From: Luminiphilus sp.
GTDB taxonomy: Bacteria; Pseudomonadota; Gammaproteobacteria; Pseudomonadales; Halieaceae
Reading direction: 5' to 3'
Assembly (NCBI GenBank): GCA_024638905.1
Contig: JAHEJH010000064.1
Location: 1-8,928 of the forward strand
DNA length: 8,928 bases
The number at the start of each line of letters is the position of its first letter. Position 1 is the stretch's first letter. The notes beneath the pieces are model-generated. The model saw only the letters and a list, made by a program, of their open reading frames with translations, was not told the DNA's origin and made no database searches. Below, in pieces: positions 1 through 5,873 of the stretch. The position numbers were made by a program, and so were the translations under genes.

Positions 1-1
1 C

Positions 2-145
2 ATGTACCGGGATATCAGCGAGCACTGTGCACCAGAGGTCTTGCATATTCAGGCCTTCTATACCCGCCGGGGCGGTCTGGATATCAACCCGTTCAGAACC
101 AGCGATCCGGAAGCCCAGCCACTGCCCCGGCTCAACCGCCAGTAA
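2..145 (+). CDS. queF: NADPH-dependent 7-cyano-7-deazaguanine reductase QueF, C-terminal end (5' partial)
   Basis: This is the last 47 codons plus TAA of a gene that begins before the window. QueF reduces the nitrile preQ0 to the amine preQ1 with NADPH in the cytoplasm, a step in making the queuosine base of tRNA. The recognisable part is the near-terminal block YTRRGGLDINPFR at residues 20-32 of the visible fragment, which matches the C-terminal signature of long (E. coli-type) QueF, followed by a short tail ending in RLNRQ. The catalytic Cys/Asp and NADPH-binding segments lie upstream, outside the window, so activity cannot be judged here. The first visible codon happens to be ATG but sits in the middle of the protein and should not be taken as the start. 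The gene is followed 56 bp later by a tRNA-Ser with its own promoter. The identification rests on my memory of the family signature and is quite secure. Confidence 0.93.
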   Translation: MYRDISEHCAPEVLHIQAFYTRRGGLDINPFRTSDPEAQPLPRLNRQ

Positions 146-159
146 GTCGCCAAAGGGGA

Positions 160-188
160 CTGGCAACCGGCAGATCTTGTGGTATGAT
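160..188 (+). promoter_or_regulatory. Probable sigma70 promoter of tRNA-Ser
   Basis: A -35-like CTGGCA (160-165; 4 of 6 to TTGACA) is separated by 17 bp from TATGAT (183-188; 5 of 6 to TATAAT). It is followed by a GC-rich stretch, GCGCGCCC (189-196), of the kind that marks stringently controlled stable-RNA promoters. The tRNA 5' end is at 202, so transcription would begin just upstream of the mature RNA. The spacing and discriminator make this the best promoter in the window, although no start site is known. Confidence 0.7.
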
Positions 189-201
189 GCGCGCCCTCAA
201 C

Positions 202-289
202 GGTGAGGTGGCCGAGTGGTCGAAGGCGCACGCCTGGAAAGTGTGTATACGGCAACGTATCGAGGGTTCGAATCCCTCCCTCTCCGCCA
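202..289 (+). tRNA. tRNA-Ser, anticodon GGA
   Basis: A full class II tRNA of 88 nt with encoded CCA (287-289) and discriminator G286. The D stem is GCC/GGC (211-213 with 225-227). The anticodon stem CACGC/GTGTG (229-233 with 241-245) closes a 7-nt loop with GGA at 236-238, which reads UCC and UCU serine codons. The long variable arm ATACG-GCAA-CGTAT (247-260) is typical of tRNA-Ser, and the T arm GAGGG-TTCGAAT-CCCTC spans 262-278. The acceptor stem is GGTGAGG (202-208) against CCTCTCC (279-285). This pairs except at the third pair, where T204 faces T283, giving a U3-U70 mismatch. Bacterial tRNA-Ser normally has a Watson-Crick pair here. The identity is certain; the mismatch is the only odd feature. 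Confidence 0.97.
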
Positions 290-295
290 CCAAAT

Positions 296-324
296 AAAAA
301 AGGCCACCTCGAGGGTGGCCTTTT
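296..324. terminator. Bidirectional intrinsic terminator between tRNA-Ser and the convergent secreted-protein gene
   Basis: A perfect 7-bp stem GGCCACC/GGTGGCC (302-308 with 314-320) encloses the 5-nt loop TCGAG. On the + strand it is followed by TTTT (321-324) and would end the tRNA-Ser transcript 7 nt after the CCA. On the - strand it is followed by six T (complement of 296-301) and then ATTT, a stronger U-tract, and lies about 48 nt past the stop of the gene at 368-1132. One hairpin therefore serves two converging transcripts. Confidence 0.85.
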
Positions 325-367
325 GTATCGCATTGTGGGGCGGTTCAAGCCGTGCCTGACTAGTGGG

Positions 368-1132
368 TTATTCCTCGGTATCTGGCAAGTTGTTAAACAT
401 CGTCTCAAAGACAAAAGACCTGCTACCTCCACAGGAGATTAACTCCTCCATTGCTGCTTGGCCCTCAGGGTTTTCGGCCGCAAATGCGCCAAAATTTTGT
501 GCCGAATGGGCTCTAGCATCGAACGAGTACCAGTAGTAATTCATTACGAAGTCGAAGTCAGGTTCTGCGAAGCCCATGTAAGGCACGTGATAAGCGATGG
601 CTAGACCCTTAAAGCCAGCGTCCTCCATTTGCTTCACATTTTTAACTTCTTGTGCGGCGACTTCATCTAAAGTCACGCCTTCATTGAGAGAGCATCTTGA
701 GAACTGCACGGGGCGTTTTTTATCACGCTCCGTAGCATCCATGGGAATACGTGCAACCAGGTTGAAGAAAGTTGCAATACTGTTTCGGCAGGTTCCCGCG
801 GCGCCGCCAGTCACCTCTTCAGCCGCGCTGTCGTAATTATTTGCGAAAGACCCCCATTCGTCGTACATCGCCTTACCGTCAGGCCATGTGCCCCAGGTGA
901 TGTAGTCGTAGTTCGTCTCACCGGCATGCATAGGTATTAGGATAGCCTGTGTGTAATGAGTGCCGTTCTTTTTGGAGAACTCGCCGTATTGCTTGCTTTG
1001 TTCTCTCACGTCTTCCATCGTCTTGCCATCGTTGAGCGTGCAATAAAAAAATTCTGACCGCATCTCGGTCATTTCCTGAGCTACCGTCAGAAACGAAGCC
1101 AATGCCATGAAGAAAGCAACGATTAATCTCAT
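368..1132 (-). CDS. Secreted protein made of two tandem copies of one Cys-containing domain; function unknown
   Basis: A 254-residue protein I cannot assign to a named family. It starts with a signal peptide (residues 1-18, hydrophobic MRLIVAFFMALASFLTVA, likely cut before Q19), so it should be periplasmic or released. The mature part is an internal duplication. Copy 1 (about 27-129) and copy 2 (about 143-249) each open with C-x-L-N-(D/E)-G (C31, C147), continue through an amphipathic helix, an aromatic-rich strand region and a W/F...GxFA segment, and end with a second Cys (C115, C234) followed by an F-x(2-3)-F/N-L motif. The Cys-Cys spacing is 84 and 87 residues, so one disulfide per copy is plausible. 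The alternating pattern suggests an alpha/beta barrel-like fold, but that is only a guess. The ATG is supported by AGGGG six bases upstream. The gene ends about 48 bp before a strong terminator and converges on tRNA-Ser. Confidence 0.88.
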   Translation of the reverse strand: MRLIVAFFMALASFLTVAQEMTEMRSEFFYCTLNDGKTMEDVREQSKQYGEFSKKNGTHYTQAILIPMHAGETNYDYITWGTWPDGKAMYDEWGSFANNYDSAAEEVTGGAAGTCRNSIATFFNLVARIPMDATERDKKRPVQFSRCSLNEGVTLDEVAAQEVKNVKQMEDAGFKGLAIAYHVPYMGFAEPDFDFVMNYYWYSFDARAHSAQNFGAFAAENPEGQAAMEELISCGGSRSFVFETMFNNLPDTEE

Positions 1133-1293
1133 TTTTATCCCCTATGTGGGTTAGCGCGGGCAACATGCCGCCCGATTCAGTCTAAATCCAATACCCCAAA
1201 GTGCAAGCATGGGCTTTTCGCGAGTGAAACCGTGCTGACTTCCAGTCTGCCTATTGGTCTCGCGAGTCGCAGTCCCGAAAAATGTTCAAGACA

Positions 1294-1321
1294 CTGAAAA
1301 TGGTGATGGCTATGTTTTCAG
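1294..1321. repeat. Intergenic inverted repeat CTGAAAA/TTTTCAG
   Basis: A perfect 7-bp inverted repeat (1294-1300 and 1315-1321) is separated by 14 bp. It lies between the lipocalin-like gene and the duplicated-domain gene. The loop is long and no T-tract follows on either strand, so it is not a convincing terminator. It could be a regulator site for the downstream gene on the - strand or chance. Confidence 0.3.
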
Positions 1322-1370
1322 GTCCGCATTCTGCGCGTTCCTCTTGGCCTAGCACTGCGACGCTGGCGTC

Positions 1371-1772
1371 CTACTCGATGCGGGTCCAAGTCTCTCTGAG
1401 AACGTATTTGCCCAAGTCGACCACTTGAGTGAAGGAGTTTTCGTCCTCGCTCACCGAGACAGTCACTTCAAAACTTTGATCGATTAGATTGGGATTTGAG
1501 TGGTTTACGATGGTTTCTCTCAGTAGTTCGTCTTCGTAGGAGTAGGTGCCATGACCAACAGAGAGGTAGTGAGGCAACTGCTCCGATACCTCGTAGTAGT
1601 AGGTGTAAATCACTCTCTCTGCCGTAAATATTTTAATTTGACGAGGTTCTCGCAGGGTTATGACCTCGTCGTCATAAGTTGTACTGGCGATCTCCCAGGC
1701 ACCCTGTAGCGCGGAATCAGCTGACGCGGCGGTGGCGATGAAACATAAGACGGCGAATAGGGCTCTGCGCAT
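1371..1772 (-). CDS. Small secreted lipocalin-like (DUF4488-like) protein
   Basis: 133 residues from the chosen ATG. The reading frame stays open for 17 more codons upstream (to 1823), but the Met at 1772 begins a clean signal peptide, MRRALFAVLCFIATAASA, with an A-S-A cleavage site before D19, so this start is preferred. A weak GAGAG lies about 8 bases upstream. The mature protein begins L-Q-G-A-W-E and continues with PRQIKIFT, a run of tyrosines, GHGTYSYEDELLRET and NHSNPNLIDQSF, ending E-T-W-T-R. This order (GxW near the N terminus, short beta strands, GGTY-like turn, SNP...Q/G, E-x-W-x-R at the end) is what I recall for DUF4488/lipocalin-like small proteins, which fold as beta barrels and may bind small ligands. 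No enzymatic residues are evident. It lies 131 bp downstream of the serine hydrolase on the same strand and could be cotranscribed with it. Family assignment is moderate. Confidence 0.8.
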   Translation of the reverse strand: MRRALFAVLCFIATAASADSALQGAWEIASTTYDDEVITLREPRQIKIFTAERVIYTYYYEVSEQLPHYLSVGHGTYSYEDELLRETIVNHSNPNLIDQSFEVTVSVSEDENSFTQVVDLGKYVLRETWTRIE

Positions 1773-1903
1773 GGTATTGCTCTCGGCGATGGGCGGCCCG
1801 ATAGACTGTGTCGACAATCGCATGCCCGCAATGCCGATGAGACGAGGCGGGTCTCTGGTCAGTTAGTCTGCCGTTATCTCGGTTGGGTTCGAAAGCCCGC
1901 TCG

Positions 1904-3115
1904 TTAGTCGATGATGATCGCATTGGTAACCCGCTCGATCGTCTCCATGGCGTGAAAGAAGGGTTGCCCGGGAAGTATGTTCCAGCCTGTAAGCACAATC
2001 ACCAAGTCCAGCTCTGGCAGGAAAATAGGTCGTTGCCCGCCAAACCCTTTACCAAAGTAGGCCCTTTGCGATTCTCCCTCGTAAGTGAAAGGCTGGGACC
2101 ACCACAGGTAGCCGTAGGCCTCATCTCCCGCTGCGCCGGTGGGGTACTGTGGCGCAATGGATTCCTCCACCCATGTGACCGGGATGACTTGTTCGCCCTG
2201 CCACCAACCTTTTTGCAGAAAAAGCTGCGCGATTTTGGCGAGGCTTCGCGCTGAGATGTACAAGCCTTCTTGAGTATCGGTCAGCCCGTATGGCGTTCTG
2301 TCCCAAAAGTAGTCGTCAATACCGAGTGGCGTAAACAGATGCTCGACCGCATATTCCTCGATGTCGGTGCCGGTCGCGAGCCGGAAGATGTGTCCCAAGA
2401 TGAGTGTGGCGCCACTGTTGTAGTTAAAGACGGTGCTGGGCTCTGTCCCCATGGGCAGATCGAGGGTGTATTTCACCCAATCGTGCGCCTTCGTCATCAC
2501 AGCAAATGAATTAGCAGGGTTGTTGTACGGCAGGCTTTCATCCCACAGCAAGCCGTCGCTCATGGTGAGCAGATCACGCAGCGTTATAGCGCGCTTGCGC
2601 TGATCAATATTCAGCACGGCGGCTTCGTCAAAGAATTCCAGCACAGGCGTGTCGAGGTCGGGGAATTCACCTCGGGATATCGCGACACCTACCAGCGCTG
2701 ACACGACGGATTTGGTGACCGACTGCATGGAGTGCAGTGCCGTATTCCGATAGTAGGGATGCCACCAAGGGTTAAAGTAGTTATAGGGCCCGCTGGGGTC
2801 GTTTACGACCAGCGCGCCCGGTGTCGCGGCTTCTTGTTCATATATCGAAGGGTAGTCGTGCTCGTAATACCGCTCAAAGACCAAGCTGCCATGGCGTGCT
2901 ACCAGAAAGGCATCGATATATCCGTAGCGGCCGTTCTCAATATCTTGATGAATCGCGGATAGCGCCTCAGAGGAGAGGTCGACTGCTTCAGGCCTCGTTA
3001 TTTGCCAGTCGGAGGGGTCTTGGGTGTCAGCGAGCGGGCTTCCTGAGAGTGCGAGGACCGCCGCGCAAATCAGTCCGCACGGGCCCTTCAGCGCTCCCGT
3101 GAAGAGATCACTCAT
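1904..3115 (-). CDS. Exported serine hydrolase, class C beta-lactamase / NylB-like family
   Basis: 403 residues from the chosen start. The frame is open to 3202, which would add 29 codons, but that stretch overlaps the 44-codon ORF at 3108-3242. The ATG at 3115 shares ATGAGTGA with that ORF's stop and gives a normal signal peptide with hydrophobic core GLICAAVLAL and likely cleavage after A29. Catalytic signature: S-V-T-K (Ser132, Lys135) in HSMQSVTKSVVSALVG, then the Tyr motif FNYNSGATLILG (Tyr232), then GFGGQ (about 358-361) in place of the KTG triad of true beta-lactamases. LRDLLTMSDGL, TPLGI and YGYLWW are also typical of the beta-lactamase superfamily. The GxGGQ ending is characteristic of 6-aminohexanoate-dimer hydrolase-like and esterase-like members, so an amide or ester substrate is likelier than a beta-lactam. 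An aromatic-rich insertion (roughly residues 109-121, NYFNPWWHPYYRN) precedes the nucleophile. The substrate is unknown. Confidence 0.92.
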   Translation of the reverse strand: MSDLFTGALKGPCGLICAAVLALSGSPLADTQDPSDWQITRPEAVDLSSEALSAIHQDIENGRYGYIDAFLVARHGSLVFERYYEHDYPSIYEQEAATPGALVVNDPSGPYNYFNPWWHPYYRNTALHSMQSVTKSVVSALVGVAISRGEFPDLDTPVLEFFDEAAVLNIDQRKRAITLRDLLTMSDGLLWDESLPYNNPANSFAVMTKAHDWVKYTLDLPMGTEPSTVFNYNSGATLILGHIFRLATGTDIEEYAVEHLFTPLGIDDYFWDRTPYGLTDTQEGLYISARSLAKIAQLFLQKGWWQGEQVIPVTWVEESIAPQYPTGAAGDEAYGYLWWSQPFTYEGESQRAYFGKGFGGQRPIFLPELDLVIVLTGWNILPGQPFFHAMETIERVTNAIIID

Positions 3116-3242
3116 CCATATTTTTCTCGTCGCGGCTTTTGGCCCAGGCCTTGAAGCGGCTGGCGCTACGCATAAACCAAACCACCGCGACCACCATGAC
3201 AATGCTGAATAAAGCGAAGAAAAGCTCGTTGGATAGCTGCAT
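3108..3242 (-). CDS. 44-residue single-pass membrane protein, translationally coupled to the serine hydrolase
   Basis: A short ORF not likely to be called by length-filtered gene finding. It begins MQLSNELFFALFSIVMV, has one transmembrane helix (about residues 7-24, LFFALFSIVMVVAVVWFM) and then a basic, charged tail (RSASRFKAWAKSRDEKNMDE). The positive residues follow the helix, so the tail should stay in the cytoplasm (N-out, C-in). Support for it being real: GGGGGA about 6 bases before the ATG, a promoter with 17-bp spacing upstream, and a stop (TGA) that overlaps the hydrolase start in ATGAGTGA, an 8-base overlap typical of coupled genes. I recognise no family. Possible roles are a small regulator or anchor for envelope proteins, or a leader that tunes hydrolase translation. 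Confidence 0.75.
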   Translation of the reverse strand: MQLSNELFFALFSIVMVVAVVWFMRSASRFKAWAKSRDEKNMDE

Positions 3243-3267
3243 GCTACGTCCCCCAGTTAATAATCAG

Positions 3268-3296
3268 TATATAAGCATGCTCGATCACTGATTCAA
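3268..3296 (-). promoter_or_regulatory. Probable promoter of the small membrane ORF / serine hydrolase operon
   Basis: On the - strand TTGAAT (3296-3291) is separated by exactly 17 bp from TATATA (3273-3268). This places the start site near 3261, leaving a leader of about 20 nt with a strong GGGGGA ribosome site before the ATG at 3242. Both hexamers match consensus at 4 of 6 positions. The short fitting leader makes the call reasonable. Confidence 0.5.
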
Positions 3297-3417
3297 AGTG
3301 ACACATGAATAACAGCGCGAAGCGCTTGAATTCTCTTTAATGAGGATTACTCCGGGCTTGTGAATCGTCGGTAGTTTAGGGGTGAGTTAAAGGCCAAGGA
3401 TCAGGGGCCGAAAAGCC

Positions 3418-3780
3418 ATGCGCATTTTGATTTTGATTGCAGCGACCTTATTGGCATTAGCAAACGAGGTGACACTTGCGGATGATAACAATTCCCTCGC
3501 CGACGCTTTCATGGCGCAGTGTGCTCATAGTCAAGCGTGCGGTATTGAAGAGATGCGTGGTCGGGGCATGGATGCGGGGATGCTGCAGATGATTGAGGCT
3601 CGCATGGATGGGCAGTGCGAAGCGCAATTGGGTCAGATCAATCAAATTGAGTCGCAGGCGAACCCTGGACCCAATGCAGAAAAAATTGAGCTGATGAAAC
3701 GTTGTTTTCTGGCTATGGCAGATATGTCTTGCAGCGAACTGCTAGATGATCCAGAGATCCCTGAATGTCAGGACGTCTGA
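3418..3780 (+). CDS. Small secreted six-cysteine protein, function unknown
   Basis: 120 residues. A signal peptide (1-21, core ILILIAATLLALA, likely cut before D22-D23) points to the periplasm or outside. The mature part of about 99 residues carries six cysteines at 35, 41, 67, 96, 105 and 117, an even number suited to three disulfides. It is rich in Met, Gln and acidic residues and predicted mostly helical (for example the stretch around 44-81). The C-terminal pattern C-F-x(7)-C-x-E-L-x(4)-P-E-I-P-x-C is reminiscent of small helical secreted proteins in other proteobacteria, but I cannot name a family. The ATG is preceded by AGGGG with 10 bases between. It is transcribed divergently from the serine hydrolase operon and converges on the DUF3604 gene, with only 32 bp between the stops and no clear terminator. 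Confidence 0.85.
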   Translation: MRILILIAATLLALANEVTLADDNNSLADAFMAQCAHSQACGIEEMRGRGMDAGMLQMIEARMDGQCEAQLGQINQIESQANPGPNAEKIELMKRCFLAMADMSCSELLDDPEIPECQDV

Positions 3781-3812
3781 TGGGCGTCCATGTCAGACAG
3801 ACCCACCCCAGT

Positions 3813-5873
3813 CTACCGGCTTGAATCGAACCAGATGGGTGCCGTCCAGGCGCGCTCCTGAATAACCTTCGGGATGCGTGGGTTTTCGCACCCATCGGGT
3901 CTCTGGCCCTCTGGTAGCGACAGGCACATTCGCGTTGACCACCGGCAGCTCGGATTTTCGACCACTCGGGCGTAGTAGACTGCATCTCGCTGTGGATCAA
4001 ACGCTGAGTCCTCCCAGACTCCGCACAAGGTGGCGAAACCTTCGCCCTCCGCTTCGCAGTTCAAGGGATCGAAGGTGGCGCCGTTGTCAGCATTCCCGGC
4101 CACATCGATAACGGATTGATGAAACGAGCCATCGGATCCAACCCACCCTTTGATGATTTGAATCCGCTGAAGAGGGTGTCCGGGCGCGCCGCCCGTGCCG
4201 GGGTCGGCATTGGCTGCGACAACGAATCGTGGTCGCTCATCCGGTTTGGTTTTGGAAGTCAGCACGCCTCCCATGGGAATGCCATGCCGATAACCGGCTT
4301 CGGCCAGATTGGGGCTTGAGCAGATATCTGCCGGGATGTGCCAGCCGCCAAAAAAACGCGGCGCAATCCGCGGTCCGCTGGTGGCAAAGGTCTCGCGGCG
4401 TTTTAGTGCGTCAAAAATGGCGTCACGGGTGTTTTCCTCGGCCCACACGCCGGCGAGTCCGCCTGGGTTCTGGAATGCGACCGCGCGGGGGCGGCCACCC
4501 ACAGTCAGTGTTTGTTCGGGAGTCGTGCCGTACTTATAGGGCTGCTCGTACTCGCTGACGGCGCCAGGCGCGGCGGTGTGAGAGTCCGTACTGCCGATAA
4601 ACCCAAATTGGTACGGGTTAATGCCGAGGCGTTCTTTCTCTCTCAAGCCGTCGATCAGCGCGTAGCGCACGTAATCGTTGCGACTGGTGCAGCCTTTACC
4701 CGCCTGCGCACCTTTGCTTTGCTCCTCTGCACAATCTGACAGCTCAGGTTGCCCAAAGTCACGAATCTTCTCGAAATCGCAGAGCTCATCATTGCCGCCG
4801 AGAACCTGATACATGCCGTTTCGGCATTCACTTTCACCCTTGATTTGCATCATCTCGACCACCGGTTCGAGTCTTGCACGCAGGGCCGCCTCTTCACGCT
4901 GTCGCGCCAGTGGCAGTTCGGCGTATTCGGCGCGAAACAGCTGACCATTGGAGAGGTTAGGGTTGTGTGGAATGGCGATGGCCTCGCAGCCAGAGCCAGA
5001 TTCATTGCATTGCTCAAGTAATTGACGGCGCAGGTCCATTTCCACAGGTGTTTCTAAAGCAGAGATGGGAAGCTCTGGCACGATCTCGTTGCGCAAGAGG
5101 ACATTGCGGTGGATCTTGGTGGATTGGGGTGAGCGGCTGTATTCCCATGCATGGAACGTGGTGAAGCTGCAGTCCGAGGATCGGTCATACCAGCGCTCGG
5201 CTGACGCCTGTACCGATTGCCAAACGTTGCCAAGCGCTTTGCGACAAGCTGCAAGGTCCTCGCCACAGACGTCATCTCGGCGGCCCCCGATTTGTATCAG
5301 GCCGCCGATGCGCGCCCGAAAGCCCTTCGCCCCTAAGGCTTTGGCTAATAAAGATTCCTCTTCGCCGCGATAAATGGCGCAGCCGGTGCTGTCGTAGGAC
5401 CCGGAGCCCGGTGTGGTGCACAGTGACACCTCGGCCATCCACTCTGCGTGATCAGTGACCGCGGCGAAATCTAGAGGCCGGTCAATTTGAATCGTTTTTG
5501 ACTCAGCCCCGGGGGCGCCGCCATAGAGGGCGATCGGCGTGCCGGTGGCAAAGGCGTAGGCATCGTCGGGCAGGGTGCGGGTACCGAGGGAGTTGGCGTC
5601 CATCGATAGCGAGGTGTGCAGATGCAGGTCCCCAAATAGCGGCTGACGCTCCTCTACCACGTGGGTGCAGGGGTCTCGTGGCAGGGGCTCCTCAGCGATA
5701 GCGGGCTCCGGCGGCGGGTCCCAGGGATCTGCGGTCAGTATAAGGCGGCCGATATCGCAACCGGAAATGATACTGACTGCTAAAACAACAGTGAGTCTTG
5801 GCAGCGCCGTCAACCGGCCGAGAACAGCGGCCCGGCTGCGAGACAGGTTAAAAATGAGAAGCGCCCAAACCAA
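3813..5873 (-). CDS. DUF3604 domain lipoprotein with PHP-like metal-site motifs
   Basis: 686 residues from the longest start. The N terminus has a lipobox, SIISGC (Cys39), preceded by a hydrophobic run, so it is probably lipid-anchored in the envelope. Family motifs in order: FGDLHLHT (His84, His86), DFAAVTDHAEW (Asp141, His142), FHAWEYS (His241), IHRNV (His255), IPHNP (His303) and IGSTDSHTAAPG (Asp430, His432), then RETFATSGPRI (about 493-503) and a C-terminal TAPIWF. These His/Asp clusters resemble the metal centre of PHP-type phosphoesterases and amidohydrolases, and the set is diagnostic of DUF3604, whose members are typically 600-700 residues. The reaction is not established. No in-frame ATG exists before the first motif. 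The candidates are TTG at 5873, which overlaps the SDR stop by 26 bases and has no good ribosome site, or TTG at 5813, which gives a compact 18-residue lipoprotein signal peptide. It is the last gene of the LLM-SDR-DUF3604 set. Confidence 0.9.
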   Translation of the reverse strand: MVWALLIFNLSRSRAAVLGRLTALPRLTVVLAVSIISGCDIGRLILTADPWDPPPEPAIAEEPLPRDPCTHVVEERQPLFGDLHLHTSLSMDANSLGTRTLPDDAYAFATGTPIALYGGAPGAESKTIQIDRPLDFAAVTDHAEWMAEVSLCTTPGSGSYDSTGCAIYRGEEESLLAKALGAKGFRARIGGLIQIGGRRDDVCGEDLAACRKALGNVWQSVQASAERWYDRSSDCSFTTFHAWEYSRSPQSTKIHRNVLLRNEIVPELPISALETPVEMDLRRQLLEQCNESGSGCEAIAIPHNPNLSNGQLFRAEYAELPLARQREEAALRARLEPVVEMMQIKGESECRNGMYQVLGGNDELCDFEKIRDFGQPELSDCAEEQSKGAQAGKGCTSRNDYVRYALIDGLREKERLGINPYQFGFIGSTDSHTAAPGAVSEYEQPYKYGTTPEQTLTVGGRPRAVAFQNPGGLAGVWAEENTRDAIFDALKRRETFATSGPRIAPRFFGGWHIPADICSSPNLAEAGYRHGIPMGGVLTSKTKPDERPRFVVAANADPGTGGAPGHPLQRIQIIKGWVGSDGSFHQSVIDVAGNADNGATFDPLNCEAEGEGFATLCGVWEDSAFDPQRDAVYYARVVENPSCRWSTRMCLSLPEGQRPDGCENPRIPKVIQERAWTAPIWFDSSR

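Noticed and set aside
203..442. Open frames across tRNA-Ser on both strands
   Set aside because: They run through the tRNA and terminator and have no protein-like features.
1281..1427. + strand ORF of 48 codons starting MFKTLKMVMAMF
   Set aside because: Its second half is antisense to the lipocalin-like gene and it has no ribosome site; the hydrophobic start is too short to support a real small protein.
1881..1903. tRNA T-arm-like string GGGTTCGAAAGCCC downstream of the serine hydrolase
   Set aside because: The stem is only 3 bp around an 8-base loop, no acceptor, D or anticodon arms flank it and there is no CCA. It is chance similarity, not a tRNA remnant or attachment site.
1883..2254. 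Open + strand frame of 123 codons antisense to the serine hydrolase
   Set aside because: It lies opposite a gene with clear catalytic motifs, has no family signature and no sound ribosome site; it is a shadow frame.
3771..3800. Possible terminator between the six-Cys gene and DUF3604 (GTCTGA/TCAGAC, GGACG/CGTCC)
   Set aside because: The two short stems are mutually exclusive, have long loops and no T-tract on either strand.
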